From Halomicrobium zhouii (GTDB taxonomy: Archaea; Halobacteriota; Halobacteria; Halobacteriales; Haloarculaceae), in the NCBI RefSeq assembly GCF_900114435.1, contig NZ_FOZK01000001.1, positions 1,521,854 through 1,585,853 on the forward strand: 64,000 nt of DNA, written 5' to 3'. Positions 42,405-49,897 of this stretch are shown here, piece by piece (the first letter of the stretch is position 1; every line of letters begins with the position of its first letter). Under the pieces are notes generated by a model. That model made no database searches, was not told the DNA's origin, and saw nothing but the letters and a program-made list of their open reading frames with translations. The position numbers and the translations under genes are program-made.

Positions 42405-42577
42405 ACCGCAGGTCTACTGGCAGTTGGAACTCGCGCGAGCGAGTTCCAAAGAGGAGAATCGTCGGACGACGATTCCGAGCCTCGATAGAGCGACGCTCTA
42501 TCGTCGGTTGAATTTTCGGAGAAAATTCAAAGAGGAGTCCTCGTCAGAGGACTCCGAGCAACAGTAGACCTGCGGTC
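42371..42577. repeat. Array of seven to eight successive perfect stem-loops after coxA
   Basis: Stems: GGAATCGTC/GACGATTCC (42371-42392), CAGTAGACC/GGTCTACTG (42399-42419, spans the coxA stop), TTGGAACTCGC/GCGAGTTCCAA (42424-42449), GAATCGTC/GACGATTC (42456-42475), CGATAGAGC/GCTCTATCG (42483-42503), TTGAATTTTC/GAAAATTCAA (42508-42530), GGAGTCCTC/GAGGACTCC (42534-42555), and a decayed GACC/GGTC (42567-42577). Loops are 3-4 nt. Connectors AAAGAGGAG and CCGAGC recur, and CCGAGCAACAGTAGACC occurs twice. Confidence 0.9.
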
Positions 42578-42722
42578 AATCGCGGTTGCGAATTCTGCGA
42601 TACTGTCAGTCACCGAATCCTGGGACTGGTCCGAGAACCCCGACGAGCACGTCGCCTTCTGTTCAGTCGAGCTCGTCGACGACAGTCAAGCGGGCCGACG
42701 GGAACGGCTCTTCGAGCGGTGG
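42578..42722. other. Short gene-free stretch downstream of the hairpin array
   Basis: Apart from loose AATTC-centred inverted repeats near 42590-42600, nothing is recognised. The plus-strand frame through here (42586-42849) has a Ser/Arg/Thr-rich translation and is not considered a gene. Confidence 0.4.
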
Positions 42723-42815
42723 CTACAGACCGCCGGCGATGAGCACGATACCGGTGATGAACATCATCGCGGCGATGCCGGCCAGCACGAGAAACAGCAG
42801 GTCCTTCTCTGTCAT
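42723..42815 (-). CDS. 30-residue single-helix membrane protein
   Basis: On the minus strand an ATG at 42815 opens a 30-codon frame: MTEKDLLFLVLAGIAAMMFI followed by TGIVLIAGGL and a stop at 42723. It is a short charged start followed by one transmembrane helix. T-rich CCTTTTTC lies ~27 bases upstream. Tiny single-helix subunits are common in haem-copper oxidases, and this one sits between coxA and a DUF7520-like gene. It is not assigned to a known family. Confidence 0.6.
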   Translation of the reverse strand: MTEKDLLFLVLAGIAAMMFITGIVLIAGGL

Positions 42816-42835
42816 GGCTCGCCCTTCGACGTCGA

Positions 42836-42851
42836 GTGAAAAAGGCTAATC
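42836..42851. promoter_or_regulatory. Overlapping divergent TATA-like elements
   Basis: GTGAAAAAGGCTAATC holds CCTTTTTC for the minus-strand gene (start 42815) and AAAGGCTAATC for the plus-strand gene (start 42875), each about 27 bases from its start codon. Confidence 0.45.
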
Positions 42852-42874
42852 GTCTCGCGGTCGAAGCTCGGTTC

Positions 42875-43135
42875 GTGAGTAACTCGAACCGAACGCGGCC
42901 CGGGGACCGCGTCGTCGGACAGCTGTACGTTATCATCGTCGCCATCGCCGGCGTGATGGGGTTCGTGCTCGGGACGATCAGCCCGGCGGATCTGGAGCCC
43001 GAACTGTTCGGGGTCGTCGCACTGCCGCCCACCCCGCTGGGCGTCGCGCTGTACGGTATCGTGACCGTCGGCGTGGGCCTCGGAATTCTCCTGGCACTCG
43101 TCGTCTACGTCTCGAACAGGTACGCGGACGCGTAA
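42875..43135 (+). CDS. Two-helix membrane protein (DUF7520-like)
   Basis: This 86-residue protein starts at GTG 42875 (MSNSNRTRPGDRVVGQLYVI). It has two long hydrophobic helices and a GVVALPPTPLGVALYG loop. The start is supported by promoter spacing and by the unfavourable upstream frame. I recall DUF7520 as a haloarchaeal oxidase-cluster family. Probable membrane accessory protein. Confidence 0.75.
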   Translation: MSNSNRTRPGDRVVGQLYVIIVAIAGVMGFVLGTISPADLEPELFGVVALPPTPLGVALYGIVTVGVGLGILLALVVYVSNRYADA

Positions 43136-43245
43136 CGCGGGTCGCTACCAGGTCCTCCGTCACTGACGCCGCGAGCAGCGGTGCGTCCGGAGAGCGTTCC
43201 GGCGCTGGACCGTGCCTGGCTGGAAACGGTGGTCGCCGTCGACCG

Positions 43246-44046
43246 TTACCGCGGAAGCTGGTCGTAGTAGGCGACGTAGAACGCGTGCGAGACGGCGTAC
43301 ACTATCGTCCCGAGAACGACCGTCATCGCCAGATAGATCCCCAGTTCGGTGGTCGAAAGCGCGTGGAGCGCCGTCTGGCCAGCGTTTTCCAGACTCCTGG
43401 GATCGTCAGCCGAGAGGGCTAACATGTACACAGTCGGGATGTAGCTGACGAGACTGATCAGGAACGCCAGCAGGTCGAAGCCGACGACGGAGAGGAAGTT
43501 GTTCTTGACGAGGCTCCCGCTGCGTTTGAAGGAGTCGACCAGCCCGAGGTCGTCGACGACGACGGCGGCGGGGAAGAACTGGAGGAAGAACCACGGCAGG
43601 AGGACGACCAGTAGCGAGAGCAACACGCCGACGAGGAGGACGGCGACGGCGGCGGAGGTCACGTCGGCCATGCTGCCGAAGCCGAGGACGAAGATAGAGA
43701 GGATCAATCCGACGAACCCGACGACGAAGTAGAGGACGAACGTGACGATACCAAGGACGATGGTGCCGCCGAAGATGGACAGGTAGTTCGACGTGCCGGC
43801 CGAGAAGAACCGGCCGACGGTAGCGCGGCCGTGGAGACCTTCCTCGAGGGTTCCGATGATCCCGCCGAGGTAGAACGGGACGGCGAACAGGAACACTGCG
43901 GAGCCGGCGAGGACGAGCCACGGATCGATCACCTGGAGAGCGCTCAGTCCGGCGCCCGCGAGCGAGTACGCGAAGACCAGGATCCAGATGACTGGATTTC
44001 GTTTGAGCGAACCGACGCCTGTCGAGAGGGAACCAATTACACCCAT
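43246..44046 (-). CDS. Multi-pass membrane protein (DUF7847-like)
   Basis: This 266-residue protein has about six hydrophobic segments and few charged loops. GGIIGTLEEGLHGRATVGRF (~70) and FKRSGSLVKNNFLSVVGFD (~165) are conserved-looking cytoplasmic loops, the latter a duplicate-like motif of glycerophosphodiester-phosphodiesterase membrane-domain relatives. Function unknown. It is monocistronic, next to the mutase gene on the same strand with a 60-bp gap. Confidence 0.7.
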   Translation of the reverse strand: MGVIGSLSTGVGSLKRNPVIWILVFAYSLAGAGLSALQVIDPWLVLAGSAVFLFAVPFYLGGIIGTLEEGLHGRATVGRFFSAGTSNYLSIFGGTIVLGIVTFVLYFVVGFVGLILSIFVLGFGSMADVTSAAVAVLLVGVLLSLLVVLLPWFFLQFFPAAVVVDDLGLVDSFKRSGSLVKNNFLSVVGFDLLAFLISLVSYIPTVYMLALSADDPRSLENAGQTALHALSTTELGIYLAMTVVLGTIVYAVSHAFYVAYYDQLPR

Positions 44047-44106
44047 AGGGGGTTCACCTGGCCCGCGGGTGATAAGCTTACTGAGACGATGTCGGAATAA
44101 AGCAGC

Positions 44107-45810
44107 CTACGAGACGCCGGCGGTCTCCCGGTACGTGCCGTAGTGGTCCTCGAAGACGGCCATCACCTCGCCCATCGTCGTCCCGACTTTCACTGCTTCA
44201 ATGAGAGCAGGAACGACGTTCTCGCCGTTCTCGGTCGCTCGACGGACCTCGGACAGCGCCGCGTCGACGGCGTCGTCGTCCCGCGACGCCTTCACGTCGG
44301 CGAGTCGCTCCTGCTGGCGCTCCTGGACGGTCTCGTCGACCTGGAGAATCTCGGGTTCGGTCTCCTCCTCGACGGTGTAGGCGTTGACACCGACGACGGT
44401 CTCCTCGCCGTCCTCGACGCGTTCCTGGTACTCGTAGGCGGCGTCCTGGATCTCCCGCTGGAAGTAGCCCCGCTCGATGCCGGCGAGGACGCCGTCGCGC
44501 ATCGCTCCATCGCCCAGGTCGTCTCTGACGTGGTGGATGTACGCCATCGCCTCTTCCTCCATCTCGTCGGTGAGGGCCTCGACGGCGTAGGAACCACCGA
44601 GCGGGTCGACGATGTCGGCGGCGCCGGACTCCTTGGCGATGATCTGCTGGGTCCGGAGCGCGACGCGGACCGACTCCTCGCTGGGCAGCGCGAGGGCCTC
44701 GTCGAAGCTGTTGGTGTGGAGGCTCTGCGTGCCGCCCATGACGCCGGCCAGCGCCTGGATGGTCACCCGGACGACGTTGTTGAGCGGCTGCTGGGCGGTG
44801 AGCGACTGGCCGGCGGTCTGCGTGTGGAACTTGAGCTTCTTGCTGTCGGGGTGGGCGGCGCCGTACCACTCGTCCATCACGCGAGCGTAGATGCGGCGGG
44901 CGGCGCGGAACTTGGCCACTTCCTCGAAGATGGAGTTGTGGGCGTTGAAGAAGAAGGAGAGCTGCGGGGCGAAGTCGTCGACGTCCATGCCGCGGTGGAG
45001 GCAGTCCTCGACGTAGGCGAACCCGTCCGCGAGCGTGAACGCCAGTTCCTGCACGGCGGTCGACCCGGCTTCCCGGATGTGGTAGCCGGACACCGAGACG
45101 GGCTTGAATTTCGGCGTCTCCTCGCTGGCGAACTCGACGACGTCCGTGACCAGCTTCAGGGAGGGTTCTGGAGGTACGACCCACTCCTTCTGCGCGATGA
45201 ACTCCTTGAACATGTCGTTCTGGAGGGTACCCCGCAACTCCTCGCGCGGGACCCCTCGCTCGTCGGCCAGCGCGACGTACATCGCGAATATGAGGGGCGC
45301 GCTCGGGTTGATGGTGAAACTCGTCGAGACGTCGGCCAGGTCGATGCCGTCGAACAGAATTTCCATGTCGCGCAAGGTGTCGACGGCGACGCCCTCCCGA
45401 CCGACTTCGCCCTCGGCCATCGCGTCGTCGGAGTCGATACCCATCAGCGTCGGCATGTCGAACGCCGTCGAGAGGCCGGTCTGGCCCTCGTCGACGAGGT
45501 AGTGGAAGCGCTCGTTGGTCTCGCTGGCCGTCCCGAAGCCCGCGAACTGGCGCATCGTCCACGGCCGCCCGCGGTACATCGTCGGGTAGACGCCCCGGGT
45601 GTAGGGTTCCTCGCCGGGAAACCCCAGATCCTCGACGTAGTCGAGGTCGGCGACGTCCAGCGGCGTGTACAGGCGGTCGACCTCGAGGTTCGACACCGTG
45701 GCGAATCGCCGTCGCCGTTCGCCGTAGTTCTCCAGGACCGGCCCGAGCGTGTCGTCCGTCCAGTCCTCGCGGGCCTCGCGAATCGCGGCGAGGTCCTCCT
45801 CGTCGAACAT
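44107..45810 (-). CDS. mcmA1: Methylmalonyl-CoA mutase, catalytic (large) subunit
   Basis: This 567-residue TIM-barrel subunit interconverts (R)-methylmalonyl-CoA and succinyl-CoA with adenosylcobalamin. Motifs: YPTMYRGRPWTMRQFAGFGT with the substrate-contacting Tyr, VSVSGYHIREAGSTAVQELA, and KLKFHTQTAGQSLTAQQPLN. The B12-binding DxHxxG domain is absent, as in archaea where it is a separate small subunit; that gene is not in the window. It supports propionyl-CoA oxidation and odd-chain or branched carbon use. Confidence 0.95.
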   Translation of the reverse strand: MFDEEDLAAIREAREDWTDDTLGPVLENYGERRRRFATVSNLEVDRLYTPLDVADLDYVEDLGFPGEEPYTRGVYPTMYRGRPWTMRQFAGFGTASETNERFHYLVDEGQTGLSTAFDMPTLMGIDSDDAMAEGEVGREGVAVDTLRDMEILFDGIDLADVSTSFTINPSAPLIFAMYVALADERGVPREELRGTLQNDMFKEFIAQKEWVVPPEPSLKLVTDVVEFASEETPKFKPVSVSGYHIREAGSTAVQELAFTLADGFAYVEDCLHRGMDVDDFAPQLSFFFNAHNSIFEEVAKFRAARRIYARVMDEWYGAAHPDSKKLKFHTQTAGQSLTAQQPLNNVVRVTIQALAGVMGGTQSLHTNSFDEALALPSEESVRVALRTQQIIAKESGAADIVDPLGGSYAVEALTDEMEEEAMAYIHHVRDDLGDGAMRDGVLAGIERGYFQREIQDAAYEYQERVEDGEETVVGVNAYTVEEETEPEILQVDETVQERQQERLADVKASRDDDAVDAALSEVRRATENGENVVPALIEAVKVGTTMGEVMAVFEDHYGTYRETAGVS

Positions 45811-45863
45811 ACCCTGCTAGTTGGTAGCTAACGACAATAAGGCTCCCGGGGACCGACCGCTCC

Positions 45864-46730
45864 TTACTCCGGGTCTTCCTGCAGTCGCTTGGTCGTCTCG
45901 ACCAGCGGGTGGGCCCCGTAGTCGACTACTTCGATGTCCTCGATAGAGCTCAGGTCGGACTTCTCGGCGGTGCGGGCCATCCCCAGGTCGACCGGCTGGT
46001 CGAGGACGATGACGTAGGCGTCCATCGTGTCGACGCCGATACGTTCGGCGGCTTTCACCCGGTGGTGGCCGTCGGCCAGGAGGAGCGTCGGCTGTTGCTC
46101 GTCACCGGCGCTCCCTCCGAAGTCCTCGACAGTGGACTGGGAGGGCGAGCGACCGCCGCCGTTGTCGATGACGACGAGCGGTTCGGCCAGGCCCCGCCGG
46201 AGTTCGTAGATCCGTCCCTCCAGTTCGTCCGCGTAGACAGTGTCCTGGGTCGGCGTCAGGTCGGCCAGGTCGACCTCGCGGCGCTCCTCGCGCGCGGTCA
46301 CGTCGTGGATGCTCTCCAGCGTCCGGGTGAGTTTGTCCACCTTGCTCGGGGTCGCGCGCTCGATCTGCGAGCGGATGACGTCGGCGTTGGAGATGATGCC
46401 GACGAGGTGGCCGGCGTCGTCGACGACTGGCAGCTTCTGGATGCCGGAGCGGAGGATGACGCGCGCGGCGTCCTGGACTGCCATCTCCGGGTGGGCGACG
46501 AGGATTTCGTCGCTCATCACCCGGAACATGGGCTCGTGGTCGTCGGCCAGCAGCAGGTCGCGGGCGCTGACGAATCCCTCGACGCGGCGGCCGTCGGTGA
46601 CGGGGAACCCGCTGTGGTCGTCGCTCTCGTCGATGCGACGGGCGACGTCGGCGACCGTGTCGTCGAGCGACACCGTCGACACCTCCTGGGTCATGTACTC
46701 GCGGACGCGCGGCTTGCCCTCCTCGGCCAT
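45864..46730 (-). CDS. CBS-pair protein with ParB/SerK-like domain
   Basis: This 288-residue protein has two CBS domains (VREYMTQEVSTVSLDDTVAD; MSDEILVAHPEMAVQDAARV) at residues ~8-125, which usually bind adenine nucleotides. A ParB/sulfiredoxin-fold domain follows (~160-288) with LLLADGHHRVKAAERIG, the phosphate-binding motif. The same fold serves as a free-serine kinase (SerK) in Thermococcales, so serine phosphorylation for cysteine synthesis is one possibility; DNA binding is another. No clear ParA partner is adjacent. Confidence 0.8.
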   Translation of the reverse strand: MAEEGKPRVREYMTQEVSTVSLDDTVADVARRIDESDDHSGFPVTDGRRVEGFVSARDLLLADDHEPMFRVMSDEILVAHPEMAVQDAARVILRSGIQKLPVVDDAGHLVGIISNADVIRSQIERATPSKVDKLTRTLESIHDVTAREERREVDLADLTPTQDTVYADELEGRIYELRRGLAEPLVVIDNGGGRSPSQSTVEDFGGSAGDEQQPTLLLADGHHRVKAAERIGVDTMDAYVIVLDQPVDLGMARTAEKSDLSSIEDIEVVDYGAHPLVETTKRLQEDPE

Positions 46731-46802
46731 TAGCGAGGATCAGACGCCGCCGGAGGAAAAAGACCCCGTTCGGCGTCGGGCCGGACCGGGGCCGCGACTC
46801 AC

Positions 46803-46908
46803 ACGGACGGGTGTAATTCGTTCCCGATACGTCTCGAACGCTGGACCGTTTCACACTCAGCGACCGCCTGACGTGGGCCGTCTCCCGGAAATAGTTACAC
46901 CCGTCCGT
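46803..46908. repeat. 14-bp perfect inverted repeat flanking 78 bp
   Basis: ACGGACGGGTGTAA (46803-46816) is the exact reverse complement of TTACACCCGTCCGT (46895-46908). The right arm ends one base before the stop codon of the RCK-DHH gene; the left arm is ~70 bp upstream of the CBS gene start. It could be a long hairpin terminator, a dimeric operator, or the footprint of a very small mobile element. Confidence 0.7.
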
Positions 46909-46909
46909 C

Positions 46910-48397
46910 TCACTCTTCGGTGACCTCCTCGAGGGACTCCCGGTCACTCTCGAACGTCTCGGGACCGTACACGGACGTCAGCAGGCGGTCGGAGTTGCCC
47001 TGGAGCGTCTCGAGGAAGCGGTCGTCGACGACGGCACGGACGACTTCGTGGAGCGACTCGTCGCGGTCTTCGATAGTGTCGAGGACCCCCAGTGTGATCT
47101 GCGCGCCGGCCATGTCGGCGTGGCCGCCGGCGCTCCCGATCTGGCCGAAGGCGTCCCGGAGCGTCTCGCCCAGGTCGATGTCCGTCCCGCGGGCGCGTGC
47201 CGAGACGTAGATGGTGCCGTCCTGGACGCCGTAGACGAGCGTCGCGTTGACGTCTTCCAGCGTGAGCAGCCTGTCGGCGGCCTGGGCGAGCGCGTCCCGG
47301 TCAGAGAGTTCGCCGACGCAACTCAGCAGGACCGAGCCTTCCTCCCGGCGGTTCTGGATCGCACGGCCGACAGTCTGGAGCGTCTCGGCGGTGATGCTGG
47401 GTTGTTCGATGCGCTGGAGTGCCTCCATGTCGGCGTGTGGGAGGAGAAACGCGGCGGCCTCGAAGTCGTCCGGCGAGACCTCCCGGCGGAACTCCTTCGT
47501 GTCGACGCGGATGCCGAACAGGAGCCCGGTCGCGACGGTCTGGTCGACGTCACCACCGAGGCGGCGGACGTAGTCGACCAGGAGCGTGCTCGTCGCGCCG
47601 ACGTCGCTCCGCAGGTCGACGAACCGCGCCTCGATGGGCGCCCGGGGCGGGTGGTGGTCGATGACGACGTCGATCTCCGTCTCATGGGGGAGCTGGTCGT
47701 TGACGCCGGGCCGGGAGTGGTCGACCAGGGCGAAGCCGTCGTACTCAGACAGGTCCGATTCGTCGTCGAGATTGTGGAGGTCGAACTCCAGCAGGTTCAC
47801 GAACGCCCGGTTCTCCTGGTGGGATATCTCGCCGTAGTAGCAGACGTCCGTCTCACAGCCCACCGCCTCGGCGATGCGTGCGAGCGTGACGGCGCTGGCG
47901 ATGGCGTCGGGGTCCGGGTTGTCGTGGGTCACGACCGCCAGCCGGCCGTCGACGTCGCGCAACACCCGCTGGAGCTGGCGCACCTGCAGCCCGCCGTCAC
48001 CGATGGAGTGGGACAGCTCCTCGGCGACGACGTTGCCGGGGTCGACGACCTGGTCTGCGACGGTCGCGAGCGCCGCACTGGTCTCCGGTGTCGGGTTCCG
48101 CCCGGCGTATGCCAGGACCATCGACTCCGGGAACACCGTGTCGACCGCCCTGGCGGCCCGCAGGTTGGTCTCGCCGTCCTCGGCGGTGATAAGAACCGAG
48201 TCGGGGTCGGCGCCGAGGTCGCGGAGGGTCTCCCGGTCGCTCGGGTCACCCGGAACGACTCGAATCCCGCCCGACCGGAGCGTGTCCACCCGGTGCTCGT
48301 CGTCCGTCACGACGAGCAGGTCCCCACGCTGGTCTTCGAGCGCGGAGAGCAGCCTCCTGCCGAGGGGACCGGTCCCCAGCACCAGGCGAGAAGTCAT
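46910..48397 (-). CDS. RCK-DHH-DHHA1 phosphoesterase
   Basis: This 495-residue protein joins an N-terminal RCK/TrkA-N Rossmann domain (SRLVLGTGPLGRRLLSALED, 1-125) to a DHH domain (VVTHDNPDPDAIASAVTLAR; VDHSRPGV; VVIDHHPPRAP, ~150-330) and DHHA1 (IGSAGGHADMAGAQI, ~430). DHH-DHHA1 enzymes cut nucleotides such as pAp, short oligoribonucleotides or c-di-AMP. The linked RCK domain suggests sensing of a nucleotide or dinucleotide and a link to ion homeostasis, but the substrate is inferred only from family. Metal ligands DHNPDPD and DHH are intact. Confidence 0.88.
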   Translation of the reverse strand: MTSRLVLGTGPLGRRLLSALEDQRGDLLVVTDDEHRVDTLRSGGIRVVPGDPSDRETLRDLGADPDSVLITAEDGETNLRAARAVDTVFPESMVLAYAGRNPTPETSAALATVADQVVDPGNVVAEELSHSIGDGGLQVRQLQRVLRDVDGRLAVVTHDNPDPDAIASAVTLARIAEAVGCETDVCYYGEISHQENRAFVNLLEFDLHNLDDESDLSEYDGFALVDHSRPGVNDQLPHETEIDVVIDHHPPRAPIEARFVDLRSDVGATSTLLVDYVRRLGGDVDQTVATGLLFGIRVDTKEFRREVSPDDFEAAAFLLPHADMEALQRIEQPSITAETLQTVGRAIQNRREEGSVLLSCVGELSDRDALAQAADRLLTLEDVNATLVYGVQDGTIYVSARARGTDIDLGETLRDAFGQIGSAGGHADMAGAQITLGVLDTIEDRDESLHEVVRAVVDDRFLETLQGNSDRLLTSVYGPETFESDRESLEEVTEE

Positions 48398-48474
48398 GGA
48401 GAGTGTTCGGCCTTCGAGCGTCTAAAAGGCACGCATCGACGTCCGGGAGAGGTCGGACGAGTCGGATCTGGCGG

Positions 48475-48903
48475 TCACTTCAGTCGCTCCTGGAGGAAGG
48501 AGGGATGGGCCGCGGTGACCCCTTCGACGCCGAGGATGGACTCCTCGATGACGTCACCGACGGCGCCGCCGTCGGCCGCGCGCACCTCGGCCATCAGCAT
48601 GTGGTCGCCGCTGGAGGTGTACAGCGACTCCACCTCGTCCAGCTCGGCGAGTTCGCGGGTCGACTCGACGTAACAGTCGCTCGCGACGTCGATGCCGACG
48701 AGCGCGATCGTCTGGCTCGCGAGCTTCTTCGGGTCGACGTCGGCGGAGTAGCCGACGATGACGCCTTCCTCTTCGAGTTTCTGGATGTACTTTCGAACCG
48801 TGGGCTTCGAGACGTCGGCCCGGTTCGCTATCTCCGCGTAGGACGCCTGCGCGTCCTCCTCGAGAACAGACAGAATGCGACGCTCCGTAGACTCCGCGCT
48901 CAT
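48475..48903 (-). CDS. Lrp/AsnC-family transcription regulator
   Basis: This 142-residue protein has an N-terminal winged helix (RRILSVLEEDAQASYAEIAN; SKPTVRKYIQKLEEEGVIVG, 8-52) and a C-terminal RAM/ACT-like domain (~65-140) for small-ligand sensing and oligomerisation. The ATG at 48903 fits the family start; the frame continues upstream with Arg-rich sequence. It lies 53 bp downstream of korB, in the same orientation as korAB, so it could be expressed with or regulate them. It is a typical haloarchaeal Lrp of this class. Confidence 0.9.
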   Translation of the reverse strand: MSAESTERRILSVLEEDAQASYAEIANRADVSKPTVRKYIQKLEEEGVIVGYSADVDPKKLASQTIALVGIDVASDCYVESTRELAELDEVESLYTSSGDHMLMAEVRAADGGAVGDVIEESILGVEGVTAAHPSFLQERLK

Positions 48904-48956
48904 AGCCAGTTCTTTTTCCCGCGTATGAAAATATGTTCCGGATTCGCAAACGACGG

Positions 48957-49895
48957 TTATTTGTGGTGTTCGAGGAGTTCGTCGGCCGCGCGCTCCCACT
49001 GGTAGTCCTCGTCGAAGTAGCGTTCGGCCAGCGGCTCTTCGGGCGCCTCGCCGAGGGCCTGCTTCTCCTCGCCGTAGGACGGCCGTTCGTCCTCGACGTA
49101 GTAGCGTCCGGTCAGCACCTCGCCCTCGTAGAGCTTGGACTCGGTCTCGAACATCATCTCCGCCGCTTCCTCGCGGTTCGAGACGTCGAAGTCGTACTCG
49201 TCGGACTGCTGGACGTCGGTGTAGGGGACGTACTGCTTGGCGTCCTTGTTCCAGGTCGGACACTGGGTCAGGAAGTCGATGTGCGCGAAGCCGTCGTGCT
49301 CGATGGCCTCCGCGATGATCTCCTTGGCCTGGTTCGGGTTGACCGCTGCCGTCCGGGCGACGTACGTCGCGCCGGAGGTCAGGGACAGCGACAGCGGCCG
49401 GATCGGCGACTTGGCGCTGCCCGAGGGCTGGGTCTTGGACTTGTGACCCTTCGGCGACGTCGGGGACGTCTGGCCCTTCGTCAGCCCGAAGATCTCGTTG
49501 TTGAAGACGATGGAGACCATGTCGTGGTTCTCCCGGGCCGTGTGCATGAAGTGGTTGCCACCGATGCCGTAGTTGTCGCCGTCTCCGCCTGCCGCGATGA
49601 CGGTCAGCTCGGGGTTGGCCAGCTTCGCTGCGCGGGCGACCGGGAGCTCACGGCCGTGGATGGTGTGGAAGCCGTAGCTGTTGAAGTAGCTGTTGAGCTT
49701 GCCCGAACAGCCGATGCCGGTGAACAGCGCCACTTCGTCGGGGTTCTTCCCGACCTCGGGCATGGCCTGTTTCAGCGCCTTCAGGACGCCGAAGTCGCCA
49801 CAGCCGGGACACCACGTCGCCTGCGGTTCGATGCCGGGCGTGAACTCGTCTCGTTCGGTCTCTCGTTCGTTGCCGATTGCTGAGAATGCACTCAT
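48957..49895 (-). CDS. korB: 2-oxoacid:ferredoxin oxidoreductase, beta subunit
   Basis: This 312-residue subunit binds thiamine diphosphate and an iron-sulfur cluster: ATWCPGCGDFGVLKALKQ has the CxxC cluster ligands, AAGGDGDNYGIGGNHFMHTA is the ThDP motif (GDG), and NNEIFGLTKGQTSPTSPKG is the family substrate loop. With KorA it oxidises 2-oxoglutarate or another 2-oxoacid to an acyl-CoA and reduces ferredoxin. It overlaps nothing and starts three bases after korA stops. Confidence 0.93.
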   Translation of the reverse strand: MSAFSAIGNERETERDEFTPGIEPQATWCPGCGDFGVLKALKQAMPEVGKNPDEVALFTGIGCSGKLNSYFNSYGFHTIHGRELPVARAAKLANPELTVIAAGGDGDNYGIGGNHFMHTARENHDMVSIVFNNEIFGLTKGQTSPTSPKGHKSKTQPSGSAKSPIRPLSLSLTSGATYVARTAAVNPNQAKEIIAEAIEHDGFAHIDFLTQCPTWNKDAKQYVPYTDVQQSDEYDFDVSNREEAAEMMFETESKLYEGEVLTGRYYVEDERPSYGEEKQALGEAPEEPLAERYFDEDYQWERAADELLEHHK

Positions 49896-49897
49896 TG

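Noticed and set aside
42586-42849. 87-codon plus-strand frame after the hairpin array
   Set aside because: Low-complexity Ser/Thr/Pro/Arg sequence; the opposite strand holds a better small membrane ORF.
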